Below are positions 9,701-18,498 of a DNA stretch of 60,586 nucleotides, piece by piece. The notes beneath the pieces are model-generated. The model did no database searches, was not told where the DNA came from, and saw only the letters and a program-made list of their open reading frames with translations. The stretch covers positions 1 to 60,586 of the forward strand of contig JAAWON010000007.1 in the NCBI GenBank assembly GCA_022799495.1, read 5' to 3'. The translations under genes were made by a program, and so were the position numbers. Position 1 is the stretch's first letter. The number at the start of each line of letters is the position of its first letter. Source of the DNA: Erysipelotrichaceae bacterium. GTDB lineage: Bacteria; Bacillota_I; Bacilli_A; Erysipelotrichales; Erysipelotrichaceae.

Positions 9701-10257
9701 TAAATGTTCTGGTTCTGGATACCGAGGTATATTCCAATACCGGCGGTCAGTCCTCTAAATCCTCTCAGGCAGCTTCTATTGCGAAGTTTGCGGCTGGCGG
9801 TAAAACAACAGCTAAGAAGGATTTGGGACAGATTGCCATGGCATATGGTCATGTGTATGTTGCACAGATCTCCATGGGTGCCAATAAGGCGCAGACTTTG
9901 AAGGCTTTGAAAGAAGCAGAGAGTTATGATGGACCATCTTTGATTATCGCTTACTCTCCTTGTGCAGAGCATGGCATCAAGGGCGGACTTGCGAACCATC
10001 AGAAAACACAGGCCAAGGCAGTAGAATGCGGCTACTTGGATCTGTATCGTTTTGATCCACGTAAGGAACAGCCTTTGACAATCGACTCTAAGGAACCGGA
10101 TTACGATAAGATGATGGACTTCCTGATGAGCGAAACTCGTTATGCACAGTTGCCGAAATTAAAAGGCGAAACTGCATACGAAATGTTTGAAAAGACAAAG
10201 AAGGATGCGATGAAACGTCACAAACGTTTGGTTGCGCTTTCCAAGGAAGAGCTGTAA
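6751..10257 (+). CDS. nifJ: pyruvate:ferredoxin (flavodoxin) oxidoreductase, one-chain type
   Basis: The enzyme oxidises pyruvate with CoA to acetyl-CoA and CO2 and reduces ferredoxin, the main pyruvate exit in many anaerobes. The open frame extends upstream to 6598, but AAGGAGGAAAAC (6732-6743) sets the ATG at 6751, giving 1168 residues, the family norm. Order: pyrimidine-binding domain with YPITPSSPMAE (about 28-38), the gamma-type domain, two [4Fe-4S] ferredoxin motifs starting at C690 (CIQCGICSFVCP) and C746 (CVGCGLCAVECP), and the TPP domain with CPGCGE from C815 and a GGDGWAYDIG stretch. It stands alone, with its own promoter and terminator. Codon use looks like that of a highly expressed gene. 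Confidence 0.97.
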   Translation: MAKNFMSMDGNTAAAHCAYALTELSAIYPITPSSPMAEVVDQWATQGRKNVFDTVVKVAELQSEGGAAGAVHGALQAGTLATTFTASQGLLLMIPNIYKMVGECLPGVIHVAARALAARALNIFGDHEDIYACRQSGICMLASHSVQEAMDLAGVAHLAAIEGHVPFIHFFDGFRTSHEIQKVEVMDYEVLKGLVNQEALDSYRKHALNPHTNPVTRGGAENDDIFFQGVEARNKHYDAVPDIVAKYMKEISKVTGREYAPFTYYGAPDAERVIIAMGSVTECTKETIDALTAKGEKVGMVKVHLYRPFSIKYLLDVLPTSVKRIAVLDRTKETGSLGEPLYLDVLAALKDKDIEIIGGRYGLGSKDTQPSHIKAVFDHLKGDKLLHSFTIGIEDDVTNLSLTPDEEFSVASDCTSCLFWGLGSDGTVSANKSTIKIIGDNTDQYAQAYFAYDSKKAGGVTRSHLRFGNSPIHSTYYINNADFISCSLDAYMFKYDMVRNLKKGGTFLLNTTFSKEEIVEHMPNRMKVQLAKKEAKFYIINATKIAQEIGMGRRTNTILQSAFFALNEQIMPYDTAVDLMKAAAKKSYSKKGDAVVQLNYKAIDAGKDGIEAVAVDPSWAELTYNAARSLTGDDYFDKHVAVINGLEGYDMPVSAFANDFLLDGSIRNNVSFNEKRTIAVQVPTWHPENCIQCGICSFVCPHATIRPFLLSEEEVANAPMEFKTIPAMGKGVENLQYRIQVTPANCVGCGLCAVECPGKGGNKALEMVDINAKLDQEPLADYLFKQVEYKSDYFPKDTVKGSQFLMPYFEISGSCPGCGETPYYKLISQLFGRDMLVANATGCSMIYCSSTPSTPFVNDANGEGVAWANSLFEDNAEYGYGMALANNYKEARILKIMEDNMDQVAPELKEAFAKYVEVHGDRDAEREIAPTIKELAAKESNAAVQSLANEDLISKSIWIIGGDGWAYDIGYGGLDHVLANNLNVNVLVLDTEVYSNTGGQSSKSSQAASIAKFAAGGKTTAKKDLGQIAMAYGHVYVAQISMGANKAQTLKALKEAESYDGPSLIIAYSPCAEHGIKGGLANHQKTQAKAVECGYLDLYRFDPRKEQPLTIDSKEPDYDKMMDFLMSETRYAQLPKLKGETAYEMFEKTKKDAMKRHKRLVALSKEEL

Positions 10258-10276
10258 GCCAATATAGGAATGATAT

Positions 10277-10316
10277 AAAACAGAGAGTTGACTGCTTGCG
10301 GTTTGCTCTCTGTTTT
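10277..10316. terminator. bidirectional terminator between nifJ and dgt
   Basis: AAAACAGAGAG (10277-10287) and CTCTCTGTTTT (10306-10316) pair perfectly, giving a T-run on one strand and an A-run (T on the other) on the other, so it can serve both converging genes. Confidence 0.85.
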
Positions 10317-10375
10317 CTAATGGTGTGTAAAATATAACGCTTTCTTTTTAGGGAATCCTCAAAAGGAAATCATTT

Positions 10376-12310
10376 CTATGATTGATCTTTAAGATGATAC
10401 AATTTATGATATTCTTGAATCGCAAAACTATCTGTCATTCCGCCGATATGATCACTGATACATTGCGCTAGGATTCTTCTTTTTTGATAGTATTCTTCCC
10501 GATATGGCTTATTATGCAAATGCTCTATTGTTATTTTATTTAGTTCTTCTCTTACTAAATTAACATCTCCGCTGCGAAAATCAATGACACCGGCCCCCTT
10601 TATTTTGAAAAACTCGAGATATACTCGTTTTAGTGTATTATCGGACAGTGTTAAGGGATGTAAATAATAGTATGTAAACAGTTTTTCGATGATATTCTCC
10701 GCTGTTGTATCAAACTGAGCAACCTCTGCGGAATTGATTACCTTTTTATTCACAAGTGTCTGTAATGATTCTGAAATATTATCCGTATCTTCATCCCAAT
10801 GAATCAACTTTTCTTTTATGATATATTCTTTCCCCTGATTTGTTTTAAGATACTCATCAATCTGTTTTTTCGAATGCTTAACGACACGGTCTACGAAGAA
10901 AGTAATGATTTCCGAGCATAAACGGGCTCGAAACATATCCTGCTCATCGACGAAAATAATGTGATCGTTTTTAGCTTCACAAATATCCTGTTTGATTCTT
11001 TCAATGAGTTCCTCTGTCAGACGTGACTTTTTGAAATGTGATATTCGCTCTAATTCTTCAATGACCACTGTATGAGATTTAAATGCATCATCAATATCAT
11101 GTGCGCGCTGTGCGATTTCATCCGCAATCGCCACAACTTGTCCTTCCAGTGTTGTACTGAATGGATATTCTGGGTGTAGATATTCCGGATTTGGATAAGT
11201 GAAAAAGGTTTCAATGGGAAACAGCAGTTCATTTTCCTGAGAGTTATCTTTCATAATCTTGGTGTGTTTCCAGACACCTTCCATAATTTGATAGGATAAA
11301 TTGATTCCTTGATATTTGGAATACTTTAATTCCAAACAAGATAATACTCTAAGCGCTTGATAATTATGCTTAAAACCGGATTGTAACTGCCTAACTTCAT
11401 TGATTTCTTGAATAATGGGAATATCACCGTTGAGGATTTGATTCAAAGTCCTTTCTCCTTGATGGCCAAATGGTGTATGACCAATATCATGTGCTAATGC
11501 AATTGCTTCGGTTAGTTCTTCGTTTAATTCTAATCGTTTTGCAATACTGCGTGCGATCTGTGTAACCTCAAGAGTATGGGTCATTCTAGTGCGGTAATGG
11601 TCGCCCTTTTCCGAAGTGAAGATTTGTGCTTTATCCACTAAGCGCCGAAATGCCTTGGAATGAATAATGCGATCACGATCGCGGGCAAATATGCTTCTCC
11701 CTATGATATCCTCTTGTCGATAGCACTTGACGCACAATGCTTCAGGATAAGCGAGGGAATCCTGAGATAAATCAACTTTATCACTTGGTTTTTGATCGAC
11801 TTCTTGTTTCTTTGTTTTGCGTCTTGCACTATATTCGTTCACAAAGGAATCGTAAATTTCTACTGCGGTTTCAATTGTTATATATGTTTTGGACGTAAAG
11901 TCTTTTTGTAAATCAAAAAATAATTGTTTACAGATATTTTGTACTTCCATGTGGTGATTACTTTGTGCAAGCGTCTTACAAAGGATGCATTTTTTTGTCC
12001 CTGTTGATTGCGTTCTTACTATTTTTTCGCCTTCGCAGGCAAATACTTGTTTCGGTTTATAACCGCTCTTAAATACAATGAACATCAGTTTCATTTTAGC
12101 AGGCATACATTCAAATGCTTTTTCATCATTTTCGCCAATCCTATACTCTGTGCCTTTTAACTGACAACACCCTTCGTTTAAAGATAAATTTTTTAAAAAA
12201 TTCTCAAAACTCTGCTCATATAATTTGATGATGAAAAAATTATCTTCATTTACTAAATCACTATTCTCAAAATAAAATTCATTTGTTGGATGTTCTGTTT
12301 CAATTCCCAT
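10376..12310 (-). CDS. dgt: dGTPase-family HD-domain triphosphohydrolase with a ~190-aa N-terminal extension
   Basis: Dgt-family enzymes cleave dNTPs to nucleoside and triphosphate. The family core starts at about residue 205: RDRDRIIHSKAFRRL, then H245 of HTLEVTQIARS and H274-D275 of ALAHDIGHTPFGHQGE, the HD metal site. At 644 residues it is much longer than the usual 350-500. Residues 1-190 match no domain I know but hold a CxxC (C108/C111), with a second CxxC at 193-196, perhaps a zinc site. The start follows AAGGGAGATG with good spacing. The gene is visibly AT-richer than its neighbours and is on the opposite strand, suggesting acquisition. Family call sure; role of the extension unknown. 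Confidence 0.88.
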   Translation of the reverse strand: MGIETEHPTNEFYFENSDLVNEDNFFIIKLYEQSFENFLKNLSLNEGCCQLKGTEYRIGENDEKAFECMPAKMKLMFIVFKSGYKPKQVFACEGEKIVRTQSTGTKKCILCKTLAQSNHHMEVQNICKQLFFDLQKDFTSKTYITIETAVEIYDSFVNEYSARRKTKKQEVDQKPSDKVDLSQDSLAYPEALCVKCYRQEDIIGRSIFARDRDRIIHSKAFRRLVDKAQIFTSEKGDHYRTRMTHTLEVTQIARSIAKRLELNEELTEAIALAHDIGHTPFGHQGERTLNQILNGDIPIIQEINEVRQLQSGFKHNYQALRVLSCLELKYSKYQGINLSYQIMEGVWKHTKIMKDNSQENELLFPIETFFTYPNPEYLHPEYPFSTTLEGQVVAIADEIAQRAHDIDDAFKSHTVVIEELERISHFKKSRLTEELIERIKQDICEAKNDHIIFVDEQDMFRARLCSEIITFFVDRVVKHSKKQIDEYLKTNQGKEYIIKEKLIHWDEDTDNISESLQTLVNKKVINSAEVAQFDTTAENIIEKLFTYYYLHPLTLSDNTLKRVYLEFFKIKGAGVIDFRSGDVNLVREELNKITIEHLHNKPYREEYYQKRRILAQCISDHIGGMTDSFAIQEYHKLYHLKDQS

Positions 12311-12597
12311 TTTACATCTCCCTTTCTTTTTCTTTATTATAAGCGTTAAAATCTAACTTTTCAATAAGAAACAAGTTCATATATAATCTTATCAATCATT
12401 GATATGATTAGCGCAGGTAGTTGTTAAACAGTGGAGGGAACAATGTAGAGGGAAGTTTTATATACGCTCAAACGCACAACTCATCCAAGCAACATTAAGG
12501 GGGATAAAGGATGAGGCTATCACGAATGATACAAGCACTATCTACGCATAATAAAAGTGAAAGCCGTTAAGTTTTTGTTTATGTGTTTATCGGGGTA
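12311..12597. other. intergenic region between divergent dgt and the lipoprotein operon
   Basis: It holds the dgt ribosome site and presumably its promoter on the minus strand. On the plus strand a 19-codon frame (12511-12570, starts MRLSRMIQALS) follows AAGGGGG at 7 bases and could be a tiny peptide, but I see no promoter for it. No RNA gene or repeat recognised. Confidence 0.4.
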
Positions 12598-12606
12598 TGT
12601 TATAAT
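12598..12606 (+). promoter_or_regulatory. extended -10 promoter of the lipoprotein-flippase operon
   Basis: TGTTATAAT (12598-12606) is a perfect extended -10. Transcription would begin near 12613, directly at the ribosome site, which rules out the longer in-frame ATG at 12557. Confidence 0.65.
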
Positions 12607-12625
12607 ATTACAAGAGGTGATTACT

Positions 12626-13162
12626 TTGCGCAAATGGCTATGGTTCTGCATTCTTACGTTGTTTATATGCGGTTGTTCCGCTCAGGATAAAAGTGAAAAG
12701 GACTTCCGCTATACATATAATAGTTTTGTGGATTCGATCTTAGATAATAACGGTGCGGATTCCATTGATATCCCCTTTCGTCATCAATTAGAGGTCACAA
12801 AGGAAAGTAGCGGTGAATATCGTTATGCGATCACTGTGGATGAACCGCGTATCGCTATGTATCACATTCAGATGATGGCAGTGGATAAATCAGCCAGTGG
12901 ACAATATCCTTTTATTGGATTGATGCAGGATGAACCCTCTTATAACATGATTCCCAATCAGGAGAACAAAGAGAAATACTTTGTGAAAGGTATCATCTTG
13001 GAGGGCAGCAGTGCAACGCCGAAGTTTACGCTGTATGTGCAGGTGACATGGAAGGATTATTCGCAAATCAATACGCGTACAGCTTTCTTTAGTTATACAT
13101 ATGATTATGATAAAGAACAGGCCAAGGCACAAGCGGAGGATACGCATGAAGCGGATGAATAG
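12626..13162 (+). CDS. predicted lipoprotein of unknown function
   Basis: With the TTG at 12626 the product (178 aa) starts LRKWLWFCILTLFICGCSAQ, a short lipoprotein signal peptide with a lipobox ICGC; LspA encoded at 22441 would process it. AGAGGTGAT (12612-12620) sits at the right distance. An ATG at 12557 in the same frame lies upstream of the promoter and would bury the signal. The mature part is acidic and mainly beta-like, with no domain I recognise. Its 3' end overlaps the flippase gene by 17 bases, suggesting coupling and a role in the envelope. Confidence 0.75.
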   Translation: MRKWLWFCILTLFICGCSAQDKSEKDFRYTYNSFVDSILDNNGADSIDIPFRHQLEVTKESSGEYRYAITVDEPRIAMYHIQMMAVDKSASGQYPFIGLMQDEPSYNMIPNQENKEKYFVKGIILEGSSATPKFTLYVQVTWKDYSQINTRTAFFSYTYDYDKEQAKAQAEDTHEADE

Positions 13163-14900
13163 TCAGAAACAATCCATCATTGCCGGAGGCTTGATCAGCA
13201 GTGCCGGTATGTTCTTTGCGAAGTTTCTTGGCTTATTTTATGCGGTTCCGTTTAATTCCATCATTGGTAATATCAGCAATGTCGCAATTTACGGTGTTGC
13301 CTTTAATATTTATTCTTATATATTGAATATTTGTCTGGCCGGCATGCCATTTGCGATTGCGGCAATGGTTGCGAAATACAGCGCCAGAGGTGATTATCAG
13401 AGTGCGTTGCTAGTAAAGAAGCTTTCCACTATGTTTATGGTTGCCTTTGGGGCGTTGGCCATGATTTTAATGATTGTGCTGGCAGCTCCTTTTGCGCCGT
13501 TACTGTTGCCGGAAAGTGCACAGGGATCGTTGAGTGATAATATTGAAGTCATGCGCAATGTGTTGATGATTGTGGCAATTGCCGTATTTTTTGTGCCGAT
13601 CCTGTCCTCCTTGCGAGGCTTTTATCAAGGACTCAAGGATATGGAAATCTATGCACTTTCCCAAGTGTTGGAACAGATTGCGCGTGTTGTTTTTTTGCTT
13701 GTCTCCAGTGCCTTAGCGGTTTATATCTTTCAGATGGATCGAACTTGGGCAGTTTATTTCGGCGCTTTTTCCACAACGATAGCGGCGATTTTGGGAATCA
13801 TTCATCTGCGTTTCTATGATCGTAAGCAGATGAAGGGACTTCGTTTGGCTGCTGCCCAACAAAAGTGTGAGAGTGTAAAGGATAAAGGGATTATTTTCCG
13901 TGAATTGTTTTTTATTTCGGTGCCGTATTTATTATCAGCCATATTGGGGTATAGTGATTCGATTATCAACAGTTTTGTGCTCAAGGGGGGAATGGAGGCA
14001 TATTATCTGGCCAATGGCTATGGGGTGGAAGTCAATGGCACGATGGTATTAAATGAGTTAGGCAATGCGCAACTAACTGTAATTATCGGTGCGATCAATT
14101 ATGGGGTGTTGAAACTGATGTCGATTCCCATGGTATTGGCACCCGGTTTTTCCAGTGCAATTTTACCGCATATTTCCGCAGCCTTGGCATTAAATAATTA
14201 CAAATTGGCGCGCAAGAATATCCGAGACTGTGTTGAAACGGTACTGTATATTGCCTTGCCTTTGTGTTTTTGTCTATTTGTATACGCGAAACCGATCTAT
14301 GCGATTTTGTTTCCACCGGCTGCTTATCCCGAACATGCGGCTGTGGCAGATCAGATTTTAAGCAGTGAACAGTCGTTAGAACTATGTGTCGATGTTTTGA
14401 AGTGGTTTTCAATAGAAGCCTTCCTATCGACATTGGTGCCGATTTTGGCTTCCTTAATGATGGCAGTGGAATATCGTGGCCTCTATATTAAGCAGTTGGC
14501 CGGATGTGTTGCACTCAAATTTGTGATTGCCTATCCGCTGCTTCGCTGGTTTGGCTACCCCGGATTGGTTTGGTCCAGCGTGATTTCTATGGGTGTGCTG
14601 ATGGGGCTTGATTTTTATATTTTGTCGAAACGTTTTTCCATCCGTTGGGATGCGACGCTGCGGCGCATTGTGGTGATGGTGGGAGGCTTGCTATGTCTAT
14701 GGGGCATTGCGTGGCTTTGTAATTTGATCGGTTTGAAGGGATATGGCAGCGGACGTTTGGTGGGTATGGTACAGTTAGGGATTAGTGGACTGTTTGCGTT
14801 ATTGGGTTATTTTGCCTTTACCTATCTTTTTCACTTACCGCAGTTGCTGCTGCATCTTGATTTCAGCCGTATGATGCAGCAGCGAAGGAGGGACTCATGA
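13146..14900 (+). CDS. MurJ/SpoVB-like lipid-linked oligosaccharide flippase (MOP superfamily)
   Basis: This 584-residue integral membrane protein has about 14 helices and an N-terminal MOP pattern (IIAGGLISSAGMFFAKFLGL, residues about 10-29; ALPLCFCLFVYAKPI in the middle). The order flippase then RsuA-type pseudouridine synthase is also that of B. subtilis ytgP-ytzG, whose YtgP is a lipid II flippase, so peptidoglycan precursor export is likely. The start is the ATG at 13146 after GCGGAGGA; the frame is open further upstream to 13101 inside the lipoprotein gene, but without a ribosome site. The stop overlaps the next gene (ATGA). Confidence 0.87.
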   Translation: MKRMNSQKQSIIAGGLISSAGMFFAKFLGLFYAVPFNSIIGNISNVAIYGVAFNIYSYILNICLAGMPFAIAAMVAKYSARGDYQSALLVKKLSTMFMVAFGALAMILMIVLAAPFAPLLLPESAQGSLSDNIEVMRNVLMIVAIAVFFVPILSSLRGFYQGLKDMEIYALSQVLEQIARVVFLLVSSALAVYIFQMDRTWAVYFGAFSTTIAAILGIIHLRFYDRKQMKGLRLAAAQQKCESVKDKGIIFRELFFISVPYLLSAILGYSDSIINSFVLKGGMEAYYLANGYGVEVNGTMVLNELGNAQLTVIIGAINYGVLKLMSIPMVLAPGFSSAILPHISAALALNNYKLARKNIRDCVETVLYIALPLCFCLFVYAKPIYAILFPPAAYPEHAAVADQILSSEQSLELCVDVLKWFSIEAFLSTLVPILASLMMAVEYRGLYIKQLAGCVALKFVIAYPLLRWFGYPGLVWSSVISMGVLMGLDFYILSKRFSIRWDATLRRIVVMVGGLLCLWGIAWLCNLIGLKGYGSGRLVGMVQLGISGLFALLGYFAFTYLFHLPQLLLHLDFSRMMQQRRRDS

Positions 14901-15598
14901 TGCGCTTAGATAAACTGTTGGCACATGTTGGATATGGTACTCGTAAAGAAGTTAAGGCATTGATTAAGGCAGGCCGTGTACATGTCAATGAATCAACTGA
15001 CATCAAAGATAAAACGCAGGTGGATGAATTTCATGATCATATTACAGTAGATGGTAATCCAATCGCCTATGCACCTCATCACTGGATCATGCTGCATAAA
15101 CCGGCCGGTGTGGTGAGTGCAACACAGGACAATGTGCATGATACGGTAATGGATTGTATTGGCGAATGGATGGCGCCGGATATGTTTCCGATCGGTCGCT
15201 TGGATATAGATAGCGAAGGGTTATTGCTGATCAGCAATGATGGGAAGATGGCACATCGTTTATTATCGCCTAAACATCATGTGGCGAAATGTTATGAAGT
15301 GCATATTGATGCCCCCTTGCAGGAAGATGATTGTATGCGACTTTGTGCAGGGATTGAATTGGAGGACTTTACCACACAGCCGGCGCAATTGGAAATCATC
15401 GCGCCTTGTGTGATTCACCTTACGATTCATGAGGGAAAGTTTCATCAAGTAAAGCGTATGCTTCAGGCGGTGGGGCATGAAGTGTTATATTTGAAGCGGA
15501 TCAGTTTTGGACCACTTCACTTGGATGAACAATTACAACCGGGTGAATGGCGTTATTTAGATGAAGAAGAAATTGCCGCGCTGAGCGCTATACAATAG
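14897..15598 (+). CDS. RsuA/RluB-family pseudouridine synthase
   Basis: The 233 residues start with an S4 RNA-binding domain ([21 protein letters not shown]) and continue with the RsuA-type catalytic domain: [17 protein letters not shown] has the catalytic aspartate, and [10 protein letters not shown] the late motif. It isomerises one uridine in rRNA. It overlaps the flippase stop by four bases; GGAGGGA at 14887-14893 serves either ATG (14897 or 14900). thyA follows 16 bases downstream. Confidence 0.93.
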   Translation: MMRLDKLLAHVGYGTRKEVKALIKAGRVHVNESTDIKDKTQVDEFHDHITVDGNPIAYAPHHWIMLHKPAGVVSATQDNVHDTVMDCIGEWMAPDMFPIGRLDIDSEGLLLISNDGKMAHRLLSPKHHVAKCYEVHIDAPLQEDDCMRLCAGIELEDFTTQPAQLEIIAPCVIHLTIHEGKFHQVKRMLQAVGHEVLYLKRISFGPLHLDEQLQPGEWRYLDEEEIAALSAIQ

Positions 15599-15614
15599 AA
15601 ATGAGGTACAAGCA

Positions 15615-16487
15615 ATGAAACAGTATTTAGATTTATGTCGTCATGTATTGGAACACGGCGAGGATCGCGGGGATCGCACCGGTACGGGAACCCGTTCGCT
15701 GTTCGGTTATCAAATGCGTATGGATTTGCGCGAAGGATTTCCTTTATTAACCACGAAAAAAGTATTCTTTCGCGGTTTGGCTGAGGAATTGATTTGGATT
15801 ATCTCCGGCAATACCAATATTCAACCGCTGGTAAAAAAGAATGTGAAGATTTGGAATGATTGGCCCTATGACGCATATAAAAAAAGTGTGGACTATCAAG
15901 GGGAAAGCATGGAGGAATTTATTGCGCGTATTGCCGATGATGATGCATTTGCGGCAAAGTATGGCAATTTAGGTCCGGTATATGGTCATCAATGGCGTGA
16001 TTTCTTCGGCATCGATCAATTAAAGGATTTGATTCGCGGATTGCGTGAGGATCCCTTTTCCCGTCGTCATATTTTATGCGCATGGAATCCTGCCCAGATT
16101 CAGGAGATGGCACTACCACCCTGTCATGCATTTATTCAGTTTTATGTCAGTGCAGATCGCAAATATCTCTCATGTCAATTGTATCAGCGCAGTGCCGATA
16201 TTTTCCTAGGCGTTCCATTTAATATCGCATCATATGCACTGCTTACGCATATGTTGGCACAGGTATGTGGTTATGAGGCTAAAGATTTTGTGCATACCTT
16301 TGGAGATGCGCATATTTATCAGGATCATATATCATTGATTGAAGAACAACTCACCCGTGAACCGCTGCCCTTATGCCACTTAAAGTTAAACCCGCAAATT
16401 CAAGAGATTGAGGATTTTACCTATGCGGATATGGAACTGGAGGGCTATGTCTCTCATCCTGCGATTAAAGGAAAGGTATCTGTCTAA
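15615..16487 (+). CDS. thyA: thymidylate synthase ThyA
   Basis: ThyA methylates dUMP to dTMP using methylene-tetrahydrofolate, yielding dihydrofolate. The 290 residues show the N-terminal [12 protein letters not shown] motif, the catalytic cysteine C170 in [11 protein letters not shown], and [18 protein letters not shown]. The insert of about 25 residues (around 95-125) is of the long ThyA type. The stop overlaps the dfrA start by one base (TAATG), the classical coupling with the enzyme that recycles its dihydrofolate product. Confidence 0.97.
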   Translation: MKQYLDLCRHVLEHGEDRGDRTGTGTRSLFGYQMRMDLREGFPLLTTKKVFFRGLAEELIWIISGNTNIQPLVKKNVKIWNDWPYDAYKKSVDYQGESMEEFIARIADDDAFAAKYGNLGPVYGHQWRDFFGIDQLKDLIRGLREDPFSRRHILCAWNPAQIQEMALPPCHAFIQFYVSADRKYLSCQLYQRSADIFLGVPFNIASYALLTHMLAQVCGYEAKDFVHTFGDAHIYQDHISLIEEQLTREPLPLCHLKLNPQIQEIEDFTYADMELEGYVSHPAIKGKVSV

Positions 16488-16957
16488 TGTTATCGCTGAT
16501 TGTTGCGCATGATGAACAGCGAATCATCGGTAAGGATAGATGGATGCCTTGGAACTTACCGCAAGATTTGGCGCATTTTAAAAAGACAACGTTAAATCAT
16601 GCCATTCTAATAGGGAAAACAACTTTTACGGGAATGGGGAAACCACTACCTAAACGCCATACTTATGTTGCGACGCGCGATCTCAATTTTCATTATGATC
16701 ATGAAAATGTAACTATAATTCATGATTTACCGGCTTTTTTTAAGGAATGGCAGGACAAAGCGGAGACACTGTATGTGTGTGGTGGGGCCATGATTTATGA
16801 ACAAGCGCTTCCTTATGTAAATGAGTTATGGATATCACTTGTGGAGGGTACCCATACAGGTGATACCTATTTCCCGTATTATGATCCCAAGCAGTATAGG
16901 ATTGTATCGAAAGAGGCTAAGGAAGGTTTTGTAATTATCCATTATCGCAAGCTATAG
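16487..16957 (+). CDS. dfrA: dihydrofolate reductase
   Basis: DHFR reduces the dihydrofolate made by ThyA to tetrahydrofolate with NADPH. The 156 residues are of family size: the start [22 protein letters not shown] contains the W-M-P-W active-site stretch, followed by DLAHFKKTT and the IGKTTFTGMGKPLP cofactor motif, then YVCGGAMIYEQALP. It is coupled to thyA by TAATG overlap. Confidence 0.95.
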   Translation: MLSLIVAHDEQRIIGKDRWMPWNLPQDLAHFKKTTLNHAILIGKTTFTGMGKPLPKRHTYVATRDLNFHYDHENVTIIHDLPAFFKEWQDKAETLYVCGGAMIYEQALPYVNELWISLVEGTHTGDTYFPYYDPKQYRIVSKEAKEGFVIIHYRKL

Positions 16958-16971
16958 AAGGGGGTGTGTTT

Positions 16972-18273
16972 ATGCAGTTCAGCGATCTTATTGACACAAA
17001 GAAACAAGGGAAGGCATTGAGTGAAGCACAGATTCACTTTTGGATTGAAGGATATGTAAAGGGATGGATTCCCGATTATCAAGTGAGTGCTTTATGTATG
17101 GCGATTTACTTTCAGGGCATGAACAAGCAGGAAATCGCATGGCTATGCGAAGCGATGTTATACAGCGGTGAAGTTATGGATCTTACGGAAATCGCAGGTA
17201 AAAAAGCGGATAAGCATTCCACCGGTGGGGTTGGGGATAAAACAAGCCTTGCGCTCGCACCGATGGTCGCGGCCTGTGGGGGCAAAATCGCTAAGATGAG
17301 CGGGCGTGGCTTGGGACATACCGGAGGTACCTTGGATAAAGCAGAAGCGATTTCGGGCTTTCAGGTTTCGCTTGGAAAAGAGCGTTTTATCCAACAAGTC
17401 AATGCGATCGGACTGGCGCTTATCGGGCAGTCAAAGCACTTCGTGCCGGCAGATCAACTGTTGTATGCACTGCGAGATGTAAGCGGTACGGTGGATTCAC
17501 TGCCATTGATCGCTACCAGTATCATGTCCAAAAAACTGGCGGCAGGCGCCGATACGATTTTGTTGGATGTAAAATATGGCAGCGGTGCGTTTATGCATAC
17601 ACCAAAACAAGCGAAGGAATTGGCCATGGTGATGATTGAGTTAGGTAAGCATTTTGGTAAAGATACCCGTGCAATGATTACGGACATGAATCAGCCGCTG
17701 GGCAATGCGATTGGCAATGCGCTAGAAGTGAAGGAAGCAATAGCGACCTTACAGGGACATGGACCCAAAGATTTCGTGGAATTATGCCTGTGTGCCGGTA
17801 GTATCATGCTGGTACAAAGCGAATTAGCGAAGGATCGCACGCAGGCAAGAGCGATGCTTCAGGATAGTATCACCTCGGGAAAGGCGCTGGCAAAATTAAA
17901 AGCGTTGTGTGAATGGCAAGGGGGAGATGTTAAGCAGATTGCGGATCCATCACTACTGCCGCAGGCAGAGTATGTAATCCCAATTCTTGCAAAACAGGAA
18001 GGGTATGTCAGTATGCTTCATGCCTTACGTTTGGGACAGTTGGCAATGCGCTTGGGTGCCGGCAGAAACACCAAGGAAGATCGTATTGATTCCGCTGTCG
18101 GTATCGTGTTGCATAAAAAGGCAGGCAGCCAAGTACACATTGGCGAGTCGCTTGCCTATGTTCATACCAATCGGCCGCTGGAGGATGCATGGCTCCATGA
18201 TTTCTATGAAGCATATGAGTTTAGGAAGGAAAAACCAACGATCTCACCACTGATTTATGAGATTATCGAGTAA
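16972..18273 (+). CDS. pdp: pyrimidine-nucleoside phosphorylase
   Basis: The enzyme splits thymidine, deoxyuridine or uridine with phosphate, for salvage. The family signature KHSTGGVGDKTS is at residues 81-92 and the SGRGLGHTGGTLDK motif follows. Length 433 is normal for Pdp/DeoA. I start at the ATG 16972, seven bases after GAAGGGGG; a GTG at 16966 in frame would be only one or two bases from that site. It is the last gene of the nucleotide operon; its neighbours thyA and dfrA make dTMP, so this gene closes a thymidine loop. Confidence 0.94.
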   Translation: MQFSDLIDTKKQGKALSEAQIHFWIEGYVKGWIPDYQVSALCMAIYFQGMNKQEIAWLCEAMLYSGEVMDLTEIAGKKADKHSTGGVGDKTSLALAPMVAACGGKIAKMSGRGLGHTGGTLDKAEAISGFQVSLGKERFIQQVNAIGLALIGQSKHFVPADQLLYALRDVSGTVDSLPLIATSIMSKKLAAGADTILLDVKYGSGAFMHTPKQAKELAMVMIELGKHFGKDTRAMITDMNQPLGNAIGNALEVKEAIATLQGHGPKDFVELCLCAGSIMLVQSELAKDRTQARAMLQDSITSGKALAKLKALCEWQGGDVKQIADPSLLPQAEYVIPILAKQEGYVSMLHALRLGQLAMRLGAGRNTKEDRIDSAVGIVLHKKAGSQVHIGESLAYVHTNRPLEDAWLHDFYEAYEFRKEKPTISPLIYEIIE

Positions 18274-18286
18274 GATAAGTACAGGC

Positions 18287-18366
18287 AAGGATGCATAAAA
18301 ATTGAAGCGGGCTTTCCTGATTTGTGTTCCAACGATTGGGTTCGCTTCAAAACGCATCCTTTTTTA
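18287..18366 (+). terminator. long hairpin terminator after pdp
   Basis: AAGGATGC (18287-18294) pairs with GCATCCTT (18354-18361), and inside it TTGAAGCG (18302-18309) pairs with CGCTTCAA (18342-18349). A run of six T ends it. Confidence 0.75.
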
Positions 18367-18431
18367 TTTCATCTATTGAATTGTCATGATTTATAAAAAC
18401 AAATCATTTAATCATTTTATGTAATAAAGCA

Positions 18432-18480
18432 TTGTGCTCTGTTTGAAGTATGTTATAATATGAATAAGAAAGCGTTTACA
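18432..18480 (+). promoter_or_regulatory. promoter with extended -10 and downstream cre-like box
   Basis: TTGTGC (18432-18437) and TGTTATAAT (18451-18459) form a promoter. AGAAAGCGTTTACA (18467-18480) fits the cre consensus at all but its first base and lies just after the start point, a position where CcpA acts as a roadblock. Confidence 0.55.
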
Positions 18481-18498
18481 TAAAAGGAGGGTGAAACC

